Shown: positions 10,354-18,057 of the stretch, piece by piece
Position numbering within the stretch: the first letter of the stretch is position 1
How the letters are laid out: each line of letters begins with the position of its first letter
Origin: Streptomyces griseoaurantiacus
Lineage (GTDB): Bacteria > Actinomycetota > Actinomycetes > Streptomycetales > Streptomycetaceae
Assembly (NCBI GenBank): GCA_014656015.1
Contig: BNBP01000071.1
Span: 1-37,596, forward strand
Length of the DNA stretch: 37,596 nt
Direction: 5' to 3'
Position numbers and translations under genes: made by a program
The notes under the pieces: generated by a model
What the model saw: the letters and a program-made list of their open reading frames with translations, nothing else
The model's database searches: none
What the model was told of the DNA's origin: nothing

Positions 10354-10673
10354 CGCACGCCCGGGACCTGCGGAAACGGGCGTAGTGGGGGTCACATTCC
10401 GGGCGCCGGTCGGTGCGCGGCGCGGTGACGTCCCGCACAGGGGACGGGCGCCGTACTACGCCCGGTAGTGGGAATACGCCGGGCCGCAAAACCGACAGGA
10501 AGACGAAAAGTCCACCGTCTCGTCACATCCCTACTAACTCACCCCAAGAGATCACGATTTTGGGCATTCGGGCGCATCGGGGTTACCAAGGACGAGCCAT
10601 CCGGACGCGGGCCTCACGGCCTCGCACACCGGGTGGTTGCTTTCGGCCCTGTCCCCCAGCACCTGAGGTTTCG
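10354..10673 (+). other. Long leader/promoter region of the M23 peptidase gene
   Basis: No gene is supported in these 320 bp. There is an inverted pair GGGCGTAGT (10378-10386) and ACTACGCCC (10455-10463), a local palindrome ACTAC-N5-GTAGT (10455-10469), and a direct repeat of GTAGTGGG (10382-10389, 10465-10472). The downstream half (10500-10660) is less GC-rich and could be a structured mRNA leader. TGAGG at 10664-10668 is the ribosome-binding site. No riboswitch could be assigned by eye. Confidence 0.4.
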
Positions 10674-11396
10674 ATGTCCTTCCGCTCCACGTTCCTCCGT
10701 CACGCCCGTACGTCCTCGCTCCGCACCCGTGCCGCCGTCCTCGGCGCCGGTCTGGGCGCCTCGGTCGTCCTGGGTGCCGGAGCCGCGGTAGCCGCCGACA
10801 CCGTCGCCGCGACGCCGACCGGCAGCGCGACGTCCAGCACCCTCGCCACCGCCGTACGGGCGCAGGCCGACGCGCAGGCCGAGGCCGCCACCCACGCCCA
10901 GCAGGCCGCCGCGGCCGCGAAGGCCAAGGCGAAGGCCGCCAAGGCGAACGCCAAGGCCGCCGCCGCCAAGAAGGCCGCCTCCTGGGTCGACCCGGTGAAG
11001 AAGTACGCGCTCAGCGCCGGCTTCGACCAGAACGGCAGCCACTGGGCGCACAAGCACAGCGGCCAGGACTTCGCGGTGCCGATCGGCACGGACGTCGTCG
11101 CCGCGCACGGCGGCACCGTCGTCAAGGCCGGCGGCAACGGCGCCGGCGACGGACCGGCGTACGGCAACGCGATCGTCGTCAAGCACGCCAACGGCACGTA
11201 CTCGCAGTACGCGCACCTGTCCCGGATCGACGTCAAGCCCGGCCAGGTCGTCGCCACCGGGCAGCACCTCGCCCGCAGCGGCAACACCGGCAACTCGACC
11301 GGCCCCCACCTGCACTTCGAGATCCGCAAGACCCCGAACTACGGTTCGGCCGTCAACCCGGTCGCCTTCCTGCACGCGCACGGCACGGGCGTCTGA
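10674..11396 (+). CDS. Secreted M23 (LytM-type) peptidoglycan metallopeptidase
   Basis: This is a predicted exported zinc endopeptidase that cleaves peptide cross-links in peptidoglycan. The 240-residue product starts with a basic stretch and a hydrophobic signal segment (AAVLGAGLGASVVLGAGAAVAADTVAA, residues ~21-47, cleavage probably after AVA-A). An Ala/Lys/Gln-rich, probably helical spacer follows (~60-102), then the M23 domain. Zinc ligands are visible in HKHSGQDFAVP (first His plus Asp) and in GPHLHFEIR, with GNTGNSTGPHLHFE as the family core. ATG at 10674 is chosen because TGAGG lies 5 nt upstream and the signal peptide begins there; longer in-frame starts would precede the signal peptide. 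It lies near the sigE-cse operon, but no SigE-type promoter was recognised upstream. Confidence 0.93.
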   Translation: MSFRSTFLRHARTSSLRTRAAVLGAGLGASVVLGAGAAVAADTVAATPTGSATSSTLATAVRAQADAQAEAATHAQQAAAAAKAKAKAAKANAKAAAAKKAASWVDPVKKYALSAGFDQNGSHWAHKHSGQDFAVPIGTDVVAAHGGTVVKAGGNGAGDGPAYGNAIVVKHANGTYSQYAHLSRIDVKPGQVVATGQHLARSGNTGNSTGPHLHFEIRKTPNYGSAVNPVAFLHAHGTGV

Positions 11397-11425
11397 CCCT
11401 CCCGGGAAGACTTCCCCCCCCCACG

Positions 11426-11473
11426 GAGAACGGCGCGTGGCGGAGCCCTCGGGCTCCGCCACGCGCCGTTCTC
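11426..11473. terminator. Bidirectional terminator, 23-bp perfect inverted repeat
   Basis: Arms 11426-11448 and 11451-11473 are perfectly complementary over 23 bp with almost no loop. It lies between the convergent M23 and TetR genes, 29 bp after one stop and 23 bp before the other, so it can terminate both transcripts. Confidence 0.85.
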
Positions 11474-11496
11474 GTGCCCGTCTCCGGGCGGGTCCC

Positions 11497-12081
11497 TCAG
11501 GCGCCGTTGTGCGCCTGTGTCACCAGGTCGATCGCGACCTCCAGGACCGCCTTGCGCTTGTCCTCCGGATCGGCCTTGAGCTCCCGCAGCGCGAACATCC
11601 CCGCGTGCAGCGTGAACAGCGCGGTGATGCAGCGGACCTGGTCGGCCAGCGGGGCGTCCACGTCCCGGATGATGGCGCTGAGCTCCAGCATCCGGTCCTT
11701 GAACATCTCGCCGATGCGCAGCTCGCGCACCGTCGCCTGGTTCTCCTGCATGAAGCGGAACAGCGGCCCCGCGTCGGAGAGGGCCTCGCTGTAGCGGCGG
11801 ACGACCTCCTGCTTGGTCGCCAGGGTGTGCGGCTGCTCTCGGCCCCAGGCGATGAGCTCGTCGATCGGCCGGGTGAGGTCCCCGAAGATGCCGATGAGGA
11901 TGTCTTCCTTGGTCTTGAAGTGGTAGTACAGGGCCGCCTTGGTGACGTCCAGGCGTTCGGCGATCTCCCGCAGCGAGGTCTTCTCGTACCCCTGGTCGGA
12001 GAAGAGTTCGAGGGCGACGTCCTGGATGCGCTGGCGGGTGTCGCCCCGCCGCCGGTGCCTGCTGCCGTCCATGCTGCCCAT
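11497..12081 (-). CDS. TetR-family transcriptional regulator of the adjacent MFS exporter
   Basis: The 194-residue protein has a classic N-terminal TetR helix-turn-helix (residues ~12-58): TRQRIQDVALELFSDQGYEKTSLREIAERLDVTKAALYYHFKTKEDIL. The C-terminal ligand-binding helical domain is unremarkable and its ligand cannot be read from sequence. The start is ATG at 12081; an internal ATG four codons on is also possible. It is divergent from a DHA2-type exporter, and the gap carries two copies of an 18-bp quasi-palindrome, one overlapping the exporter's -35. The simplest model is repression of the exporter and of itself, relieved when a transported compound binds. Confidence 0.92.
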   Translation of the reverse strand: MGSMDGSRHRRRGDTRQRIQDVALELFSDQGYEKTSLREIAERLDVTKAALYYHFKTKEDILIGIFGDLTRPIDELIAWGREQPHTLATKQEVVRRYSEALSDAGPLFRFMQENQATVRELRIGEMFKDRMLELSAIIRDVDAPLADQVRCITALFTLHAGMFALRELKADPEDKRKAVLEVAIDLVTQAHNGA

Positions 12082-12143
12082 TCCGTCTCTCCTCGCACTC
12101 CCTCGGACCTGCCCGCCGGCCGGTGGTCCGGCTGCCGGGAAAA

Positions 12144-12216
12144 ACTTACTTGACGCCCGGCTAGTTACCAGAGTACCTTCTCGCAGTGTGAAGAACTAGC
12201 CGGGCGGCAAGTAAGT
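12144..12216. promoter_or_regulatory. Paired TetR operators in the tetR/MFS divergent promoter
   Basis: Two 23-nt arms (12144-12166 and 12194-12216) form an inverted repeat with only two mismatched positions, 27 bp apart. Each arm contains an 18-bp quasi-palindrome of the form ACTwGmC-GSSC-GGCwAGT (12148-12165 and 12195-12212). The centres are 47 bp apart. The left one overlaps a TTGACG -35 for the exporter gene. This is the expected arrangement for a TetR repressor controlling both divergent genes. Confidence 0.75.
12150..12179 (+). promoter_or_regulatory. Promoter of the MFS exporter gene
   Basis: TTGACG (12150-12155), an 18-bp spacer and TACCTT (12174-12179) fit a housekeeping-type (HrdB) promoter. 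The -35 lies inside the left TetR operator, so bound repressor would block RNA polymerase. Confidence 0.65.
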
Positions 12217-12292
12217 ATCCGAACCCGGCAGAGACCGTCCCGCATGCGGCGGCGTGCGAGGGCATCAGTGGCAAGCAGGGGATGTGGGGACG

Positions 12293-13915
12293 ATGGCGAA
12301 GACCGCGGACATAGCGGCCGACGGGCCCGTGGGGGCCGAGAAAACCGGGGCCGGGAACGAAGGCAAGCAGCCGCGCAGCGTACGCGTCGTCCTGCTCGCC
12401 CTGATGATCGCGATGCTGCTCGCGATGCTGGACAACATGATCATCGGCACCGCGATGCCGACGATCGTCGGTGAACTCGGCGGGTTGGAACACCTGTCCT
12501 GGGTGGTCACCGCGTACACGCTCGCGACGGCCGCCTCCACACCCCTGTGGGGCAAGCTCGGCGACATGTACGGGCGCAAGGGCGTCTTCATGACCTCGAT
12601 CGTGGTCTTCCTGATCGGGTCGGCGCTCAGCGGCATGGCGCAGGACATGGGGCAGCTCATCGGCTTCCGGGCCGTGCAGGGCCTCGGTGCCGGCGGTCTG
12701 ATGGTCGGCGTCATGGCGATCATCGGCGATCTGATCCCGCCCCGGGAGCGGGGCAAGTACCAGGGCATGATGGCCGGCGTGATGGCCCTCGCGATGATCG
12801 CGGGCCCGCTGGTCGGCGGCACCATCACCGACCACCTCGGCTGGCGCTGGTCCTTCTACATCAACCTGCCGCTCGGCGCGGTCGCGCTCATCGCCATCAG
12901 CGTCGTCCTGCACCTGCCGAAGAAGCGCGCGCAGACCCGCATCGACTATCTCGGCGCCGGCCTGCTGACCCTGGGCATCACCTCCATCGTGCTGGTCACC
13001 ACCTGGGGCGGCACGGAGTACGCCTGGGGCTCGGCCCGCATCATGGAGCTGATCGGCATCGGCGTCGCCGCGCTCGTCGGCTTCCTGTTCTGGCAGACCA
13101 AGGCGGCCGAGCCGATCATGCCGCTGCACATCTTCCGCAACCGCAACTTCTCGCTCATGTCGATCATCGGCTTCATCACCGGGTTCGTGATGTTCGGCGC
13201 CGTCCTCTTCCTGCCGCTGTACCAGCAGGCGGTGCAGGGCGCCTCCGCCACCAACTCCGGACTGCTGCTGCTGCCGATGCTCGGTGCCATGCTCGTCGTC
13301 TCGATGGTGGCCGGCCGGGTCACCACCAACAGCGGCCGCTACAAGGTGTTCCCGCTGGCCGGTGGCGTGCTGATCATCGCCGGACTGTTCCTGCTGGCCC
13401 AGATGGACACCGAGACCACCCGGCTGACCTCCGGGATCTACATGGCGGTGCTCGGCGCGGGCATGGGCTGCCTGATGCAGATCACCATGCTGGTGGCGCA
13501 GAACAGCGTGGAGATGAAGGACATGGGCGTCGCCTCCTCCTCCACCACCCTGTTCCGGACGCTCGGTTCCTCGTTCGGTGTCGCGATCATGGGCGCGCTG
13601 TTCAACCACCGGGTGCAGGACGTCATGGTCGAGCGGGCGGGTGCCCTCGGCGGGAAGATGACCGAGCAGTCGGCGCAGCTCGACGCGGCGAGCCTGGCGA
13701 AGCTGCCGGTGCAGGCCCGCGAGGCGTACCAGTACGCGGTGTCGGCGGGGACGCACTCCGCGTTCCTGCTGGGCGCGGCCGTCGCCGTGGTCGCCCTGGT
13801 GGCGGCGGTGTTCGTCAAGGAGGTGCCGCTGCGGGGAGCCGGCGGCCCGAAGCCGGCGGAGGAGGCGGCTGGGGACGCCGCCGGGGAGCGGCCGGCGGTT
13901 GCAGAGGCCGTCTGA
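12293..13915 (+). CDS. MFS transporter, DHA2 (EmrB/QacA) drug:H+ antiporter family, 14 TM
   Basis: The 540-residue membrane protein has a ~40-residue charged cytoplasmic N terminus and then about 14 hydrophobic segments, as in the QacA/EmrB group. Visible signatures are LDNMIIGTAMPTIVGELGG in TM1 (DHA2 motif D1 region), WVVTAYTLATAASTPLWGKLGDMYGRK (motif A) and GFRAVQGLGAGGLMVGVMAIIGDLIPPRERGKYQG. MMAGVMALAMIAGPLVGG (motif C) and WRWSFYINLPLG, diagnostic for DHA2, follow. The C terminus is a short Ala/Glu tail. ATG at 12293 is preceded by AGGGGA (12277-12282); an in-frame GTG at 12284 is possible. It probably exports an amphiphilic or toxic compound under control of the divergent TetR. A strong terminator follows. 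Confidence 0.93.
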   Translation: MAKTADIAADGPVGAEKTGAGNEGKQPRSVRVVLLALMIAMLLAMLDNMIIGTAMPTIVGELGGLEHLSWVVTAYTLATAASTPLWGKLGDMYGRKGVFMTSIVVFLIGSALSGMAQDMGQLIGFRAVQGLGAGGLMVGVMAIIGDLIPPRERGKYQGMMAGVMALAMIAGPLVGGTITDHLGWRWSFYINLPLGAVALIAISVVLHLPKKRAQTRIDYLGAGLLTLGITSIVLVTTWGGTEYAWGSARIMELIGIGVAALVGFLFWQTKAAEPIMPLHIFRNRNFSLMSIIGFITGFVMFGAVLFLPLYQQAVQGASATNSGLLLLPMLGAMLVVSMVAGRVTTNSGRYKVFPLAGGVLIIAGLFLLAQMDTETTRLTSGIYMAVLGAGMGCLMQITMLVAQNSVEMKDMGVASSSTTLFRTLGSSFGVAIMGALFNHRVQDVMVERAGALGGKMTEQSAQLDAASLAKLPVQAREAYQYAVSAGTHSAFLLGAAVAVVALVAAVFVKEVPLRGAGGPKPAEEAAGDAAGERPAVAEAV

Positions 13916-13936
13916 CCCTTCCCACCACTCCGTCCG

Positions 13937-13970
13937 CCGAGGCCCCCCGGGTTCACCCGGGGGGCCTCGG
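13937..13970. terminator. Bidirectional terminator between MFS and second tetR
   Basis: The inverted repeat is perfect: 15-bp arms (13937-13951 and 13956-13970) with a TTCA loop. It lies between the convergent MFS gene and the minus-strand TetR gene. Confidence 0.85.
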
Positions 13971-14002
13971 CATGTTCGTGTGCCCGGGGTGCCGGCACGG
14001 GC

Positions 14003-14581
14003 TCAGCCCAGGTTCGCGGTCGCCGCGCGCAGTTCGTCCAGTGCGGTCAGGGTGTGCGGGGCGAGGTCCCCGGCCTCCTCGCGGCCGGCCTCGGACCACC
14101 GGGCGTAGCCCCGCTTGAACGCGAGGACGCCCAGCTCGGCCGCGAGGTGCGCGGTCGTCTCGGGGATGCCGCGCGCGACCAGGGCCGCCGTCATCGCCTC
14201 GGCCATGCCGACGCTCTTGAGGGCATCGCGTTCCTGGAGTTCCGTACTGGCCGCCACGGCCGCCCGCAGCCGGGGGCCGAGTTCGCGGTTGGCCGGCCCC
14301 ATGGCGCTCGAGGCCCGTTCCAGTCCGGCGGCCACGGCCCGCAGCGGGGTGGCGTCCGCGGGCGCCTCGGCGATGCCCTCGGCCAGCAGCCTGCTGAGCG
14401 TCTCCTGTCCCGCGACGAGCAGCTCGCGCTTGTCGGAGAAGTGCCGGAAGAAGGTGCTCTTGGTGACGCCCGCGCGTTCGGCGATCTGCGTCACCGTCGT
14501 GGCGTCGTACCCCTGCTCGGTGAAGAGGTCGACGGCCGCGACGACGAGTCGCTGGGCCGCTCCTGGTTGCCATCTGGCCAT
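14003..14581 (-). CDS. TetR-family transcriptional regulator
   Basis: This 192-residue repressor has the N-terminal helix-turn-helix AAQRLVVAAVDLFTEQGYDATTVTQIAERAGVTKSTFFRHFSDKREL (residues ~8-53) and a helical C-terminal effector domain containing FKRGYARW. The start at ATG 14581 gives a normal TetR N terminus (MARWQPGAAQ). A -10-like TAAGCT (minus strand of 14589-14594) lies 7 nt before the start, so the mRNA is probably leaderless. It is divergent from an NAD(P)-binding oxidoreductase gene. The gap carries two palindromic GATGGGAC/GTCCC operators, and the -10 of the oxidoreductase gene lies between them. It most likely represses both genes. Confidence 0.92.
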   Translation of the reverse strand: MARWQPGAAQRLVVAAVDLFTEQGYDATTVTQIAERAGVTKSTFFRHFSDKRELLVAGQETLSRLLAEGIAEAPADATPLRAVAAGLERASSAMGPANRELGPRLRAAVAASTELQERDALKSVGMAEAMTAALVARGIPETTAHLAAELGVLAFKRGYARWSEAGREEAGDLAPHTLTALDELRAATANLG

Positions 14582-14602
14582 GGGGGACAGCTTAGGCGGA
14601 GA

Positions 14603-14626
14603 GTGATGGGACAAGAGTCCCGTCAC
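14603..14626. promoter_or_regulatory. TetR operator 1 (GTGATGGGAC palindrome)
   Basis: GTGATGGGAC (14603-14612), four bases, GTCCCGTCAC (14617-14626): 10-bp arms with one mismatch. It shares its left arm exactly with the site 36 bp downstream. Confidence 0.75.
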
Positions 14627-14630
14627 CATG

Positions 14631-14662
14631 TAGGGTCGGTGATGGGACAACGGTCCCATCGA
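14631..14662. promoter_or_regulatory. Oxidoreductase -10 and TetR operator 2
   Basis: TAGGGT at 14631-14636 is a likely -10 for the plus-strand oxidoreductase gene. Operator 2 follows: GTGATGGGAC (14639-14648), four bases, GTCCCATCGA (14653-14662), with a perfect 8-bp core GATGGGAC/GTCCCATC. Its centre is 36 bp from that of operator 1, so the -10 is flanked by the two sites. Confidence 0.7.
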
Positions 14663-14752
14663 TGGGCCGCCCGGTGTCCCCTCCGGTCCACGGCGGCCCT
14701 TGCCGGCCCTTTCCGGCCTTTTCCACTTCTTCGTCCCTTCCCGGGAGCACTC

Positions 14753-15634
14753 ATGCATGTCTTCGTCACCGGCGGCACCGGCACCATCGGCACCGCCGTC
14801 GTCGCCGAACTCCTCGACACCGGCCACACCGTGCTCGCCCTGGCCCGCTCGGACGCCTCCGCCGCGACCCTGGAGAGCGCCGGCGCCGAGGTGCTGCGCG
14901 GATCGCTGACGGACCTCGACGTCCTGCGCACCGGCGCCGCCGGGACCGACGGTGTCATCAGCCTGGCCTTCGGACGCGACTACTCCGACCCCGAGGTGCT
15001 CGCCCGGGGCATCGCCGAGGAGAACGCCGCGCTCACCGCGCTCGGCGAGGAACTCCTCGGCTCCGACCGCCCCCTCGTGACCGTCTCCGGCACCCCCCGC
15101 GCCCCCGGGCGCGCCGCCACCGAGGAGGACCCGCTGCCCACCGTCGGGCCCGTGGGCGGCCGGGCCCTGTCGGTCATGGCCGTGCTGGCGCTCGCCTCCC
15201 GCGGGGTGCGCAGCTCGGCCGTGCGCATGCCGCGCACCGTCCACGAGGAAGGACGGGGCGGCTTCGCCGGCCTGCTCACCGAGGCCGCCCGCCGCACCGG
15301 CGTGGCCGGCTACCCGGGCGACGGCTCCCAGCGCTGGCCCGCCGTGCACGCGCGGGACGCCGCGGTCCTGTTCCGGCTCGCCCTGGAGCGCGCCCCGGGC
15401 GGCACGGCCTGGCACGCCGTCGCCGACGAGGGCGACGCGGTCCGGGACATCGCGGAGGTCATCGGGCGGCGGCTCGGTCTGCCCGTCGAGCGGGTGCCGG
15501 ACGAGACCTTCGGCCCGTTCGCACCGATCTTCGCCGCGGACCAGCCGGCTACCAGCGCCCGCACCCGCGAGGCCCTCGGCTGGAAGCCGGTCCACCCGGG
15601 CCTCCTGGAGGACCTGGAGAACCTGCGGCCCTGA
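14753..15634 (+). CDS. NAD(P)-binding SDR (extended) family oxidoreductase
   Basis: The 293-residue protein begins with a Rossmann motif, FVTGGTGTIGTAVVAELL (TGGxGxxG, residues ~4-21), typical of extended SDRs and NAD-dependent epimerase/dehydratase proteins. Later parts fit the same fold: VISLAF, LVTVSGTP, VRSSAVRMPRTVH, WPAVHARDAAVLFRLALE (the substrate-domain HxxDAA block) and a C-terminal TREALGWKP. A clear YxxxK catalytic pair is not obvious (GGRALSVMAVLAL where it would be expected), so it may be an atypical or non-catalytic NAD(P)-binding member. CGGGAG lies 6 nt before the ATG. It is presumably controlled by the divergent TetR through the two operators. The substrate is unknown. Confidence 0.85.
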   Translation: MHVFVTGGTGTIGTAVVAELLDTGHTVLALARSDASAATLESAGAEVLRGSLTDLDVLRTGAAGTDGVISLAFGRDYSDPEVLARGIAEENAALTALGEELLGSDRPLVTVSGTPRAPGRAATEEDPLPTVGPVGGRALSVMAVLALASRGVRSSAVRMPRTVHEEGRGGFAGLLTEAARRTGVAGYPGDGSQRWPAVHARDAAVLFRLALERAPGGTAWHAVADEGDAVRDIAEVIGRRLGLPVERVPDETFGPFAPIFAADQPATSARTREALGWKPVHPGLLEDLENLRP

Positions 15635-15665
15635 CCCCCGGCCCCTCCGGTTCCCGGGCCCTTCC

Positions 15666-17195
15666 CTACGGGGCGCTCCGCGGCAGCATCGGATAGCTGC
15701 CGGTGCTGGTGGGGGCGTGCTCCGGGAGCCAGAGGACCGCCAACGCCCCCTGGGCCGGCGCGCTCCCGGGTGCGCCGGGGGCGCGCACATTGCGGAAGGT
15801 GAGGCGGGCGCCCAGCACCCGCGCCTGGCCCGCGGCGATGGTCAGGCCCAGGCCGTGGCCCCGTCCCGCCCGGTCGGGACTGCCGGTGCGGAACCGGCTC
15901 GGCCCCTCCTCCAGCAGCTTCTCGGGGAAACCGGGCCCGTGGTCCCGCACCCGGATCACCCGGCCCTCCACGGACACCCGCACCGGCGGCCGGCCGTGCC
16001 GAGCCGCGTTCGCCAGCAGGTTGAACAGCACGCGCTCCAGCCGGCGCGGGTCCGTGGTGACCGCCGACTCGTGCACCACCGTCACCTCGACGCCGGCGTC
16101 CTTCACCGCCACCCGCCGGGTCACGAACTGCCCGAGCATGATGTCCTGCAGCTCGGCCCGCTCCGAGGCCCCGTCCAGCCGGGCGACCTCCAGCACGTCC
16201 TCGACCAGCGTCCGCATCGCCTTGGCCCGGTCGAGCACCAGCTCGGTCGGCCGCCCAGGCGGCAGCAGCTCGGCCGCCGTGAGCAGGCCCGTCACCGGGG
16301 TGCGCAACTCGTGCGCGATGTCCGCGGTCACCCGCCGCTCCGCCTCGATGCGCTGCTGCAGCGCCTCCGCCATCGCGTCCACCGCCCGCGCGAGATCGTC
16401 GGTCTCGTCCCGTACGACGCCGCCGATCGCGTCCCGCACCCGGACCTCCGTCTCGCCCATGGCGACCCGGTTCGCCGCGGCCGCCGCCTTGCGCAGCCGG
16501 CGCGACATCTGGCCGCCGATGAGGACCCCGATCGCGCTGCCGCCGAGGACGACCGCGATCGAGCCGATCAGCAGCGCCTCGTCGAGGTCGTTCATCACAC
16601 TGGCGCTGCGGTCGGTGAACGTGGTCTGCAGGGACAGCACCCTGCCGTCCTTGAGCGGCACGGCCGCCCAGATGTCCGGCACCCCGTGCAGCCCCTCCGC
16701 CACGTACGTGGCCCGCCGGCCCTGCTTGACCCTGGCCAGCAGGTCCCGGGGGATGCCCGGGTCGTCGACCTTGACCCCGAAGGCCTGGGTGCGCCCGGAC
16801 TCGTACATCCGCTGCGCCACCTGGATGCGCTCGTCGGCCAGGTCACGCGAGTTGTCCAGCATCGAGACGCGCGCCGCGTTGTGCACCACCAGGCTCAGGG
16901 CGACCGCCACCAGCGCGCCGACCAGCGCGATCGCCGCGCTCAGCTTCCACCGCAGCCCCGTGCGCATACCGGGGGCGCGCGGGCCGGACTCGGGCGCGGC
17001 CGGGTCGTGCGCTCCGGAAGCACGCGCCCCGGCGCCTACGAGGACCTCGGGTCCGCCCGGTTCCGGGCCGTCGGGGAACATCACGTACGGGTCGGCCGCA
17101 CCCGTACCGGGCCCGCCGTCGTCGCCGACGGCGGCACGCGCGTGCGGCACACCGCCGTCCACCGCGCCGTCGGCCCGCCCTCGGCGCCGAAACAT
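15666..17195 (-). CDS. cseC: Envelope-stress sensor histidine kinase CseC
   Basis: CseC senses cell-envelope damage and phosphorylates CseB, which activates sigE. The product (509 aa) has a ~77-residue Gly/Pro/Ala-rich cytoplasmic N terminus, TM1 at ~84-105, an extracytoplasmic sensor loop at ~106-205 and TM2 at ~207-227. HAMP follows at ~228-282, then DHp with ADIAHELRTP (phospho-acceptor His295). The catalytic domain has N-box FNLLANAARHG (Asn392, Asn396), G1 DHGPG (~418-422) and G2 GHGLGL (~446-451). GGGAGG lies 9 nt before ATG 17195, which is preferred to the GTG at 17204 immediately after the same site. It is the last gene of the sigE operon, 22 nt after cseB. The assignment rests on family features plus the sigE-cseA-cseB-cseC order. 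Confidence 0.93.
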   Translation of the reverse strand: MFRRRGRADGAVDGGVPHARAAVGDDGGPGTGAADPYVMFPDGPEPGGPEVLVGAGARASGAHDPAAPESGPRAPGMRTGLRWKLSAAIALVGALVAVALSLVVHNAARVSMLDNSRDLADERIQVAQRMYESGRTQAFGVKVDDPGIPRDLLARVKQGRRATYVAEGLHGVPDIWAAVPLKDGRVLSLQTTFTDRSASVMNDLDEALLIGSIAVVLGGSAIGVLIGGQMSRRLRKAAAAANRVAMGETEVRVRDAIGGVVRDETDDLARAVDAMAEALQQRIEAERRVTADIAHELRTPVTGLLTAAELLPPGRPTELVLDRAKAMRTLVEDVLEVARLDGASERAELQDIMLGQFVTRRVAVKDAGVEVTVVHESAVTTDPRRLERVLFNLLANAARHGRPPVRVSVEGRVIRVRDHGPGFPEKLLEEGPSRFRTGSPDRAGRGHGLGLTIAAGQARVLGARLTFRNVRAPGAPGSAPAQGALAVLWLPEHAPTSTGSYPMLPRSAP

Positions 17196-17217
17196 CCTCC
17201 GCACCCTCCCGCCCCGC

Positions 17218-17919
17218 TCAGGCCTTCAGTTTGTAGCCGAAGCCGCGGACCGTCTCGATCCGGTCCTGGCCGATCTTCGTGCGCAGCCGCTGCACATGGA
17301 CGTCGACGACGCGGGTGTCCCCGCCCCAGCCGTAGTCCCACACCCGCTCGAGGAGCTTGTCACGCGAGAGCACCGTGCCCGGCACGGCGGAGAACTCCAG
17401 CAGCAACCGCATCTCGGTCGGGGTGAGGGACACCGGGCGCCCGGACCGGCGCACCTCCATGCCCCCGGTGTCCACCTCCAGCTCGCCGAAGGTGAGCACC
17501 CCGCCCTCCGCCGCCGGATCGTCCTCCTCGCCCCGCATGCCGCCCGCGTGCCCGAAGCGGCGCAGCACCGCGCGGATCCGGGCGACCAGCACGGCCCCGT
17601 CGAAGGGCTTGGTCACGTAGTCGTCGGCGCCCGCCTCCAGGCCGAGGACGACGTCGATGGAGTCGGCCCGCGCGGACAGCATGATCACCGGGACGTTCGA
17701 CTCGTCACGGATGCGCCGGCACAGGCTCACCCCGTCGAGCCCCGGCACCATCACGTCCAGCAGCGCGATGTCGGGGCGCCGGGAGCGGAACGACTCGAGG
17801 CCCGACAGCCCGTCGGGCATGGCGGTGACCGCGAAGCCGTCGCGCTCCAGCGCCAGCTGCGTGGCCTCACGGATGACGTCGTCGTCCTCCACGAACAGGA
17901 CGTGGGTCTGCTCTGCCAT
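17218..17919 (-). CDS. cseB: Envelope-stress response regulator CseB (OmpR family)
   Basis: The 233-residue protein has an N-terminal receiver domain with acidic pocket EDDD (11-14), phospho-acceptor Asp55 in LLDVMVPG, Ser82 in LSARAD and Lys104 in YVTKPF. A linker follows, then an OmpR/PhoB winged helix (LTPTEMRLLLEFSAVPGTVLSRDKLLERVWDY; recognition segment RVVDVHVQRLRTKIG; wing VRGFGYKL). When phosphorylated by CseC it activates the sigE promoter. The start ATG at 17919 gives the usual MAEQTHVLFVEDD N terminus. It is 138 nt from the cseA stop and 22 nt before cseC. Confidence 0.95.
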   Translation of the reverse strand: MAEQTHVLFVEDDDVIREATQLALERDGFAVTAMPDGLSGLESFRSRRPDIALLDVMVPGLDGVSLCRRIRDESNVPVIMLSARADSIDVVLGLEAGADDYVTKPFDGAVLVARIRAVLRRFGHAGGMRGEEDDPAAEGGVLTFGELEVDTGGMEVRRSGRPVSLTPTEMRLLLEFSAVPGTVLSRDKLLERVWDYGWGGDTRVVDVHVQRLRTKIGQDRIETVRGFGYKLKA

Positions 17920-18057
17920 CGGTGCTCTCGGCCGTCTCTCTGTCGTCTCTGTCGTCTCGGGCGTCTTGGTCGAGGGGAGCGGCGGTGTGCCCCGCGCCGC
18001 CGCGGACCCGTCGGAGGGCGGGCCCGTGACCTCGGGGGACCGGTGCGCGGCGGGGCC

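Noticed and set aside
10500..10673. c-di-AMP (ydaO) riboswitch as an annotated feature
   Set aside because: A GGGGTTACC stretch was suggestive, but the conserved core blocks (such as ACCCGACAGCTAAC) were not found, so it is kept only as a low-interest question.
12241..12292. Start at 12254 for the MFS gene
   Set aside because: It lacks a ribosome-binding site and gives an atypical N terminus; 12293 or 12284 fits better.
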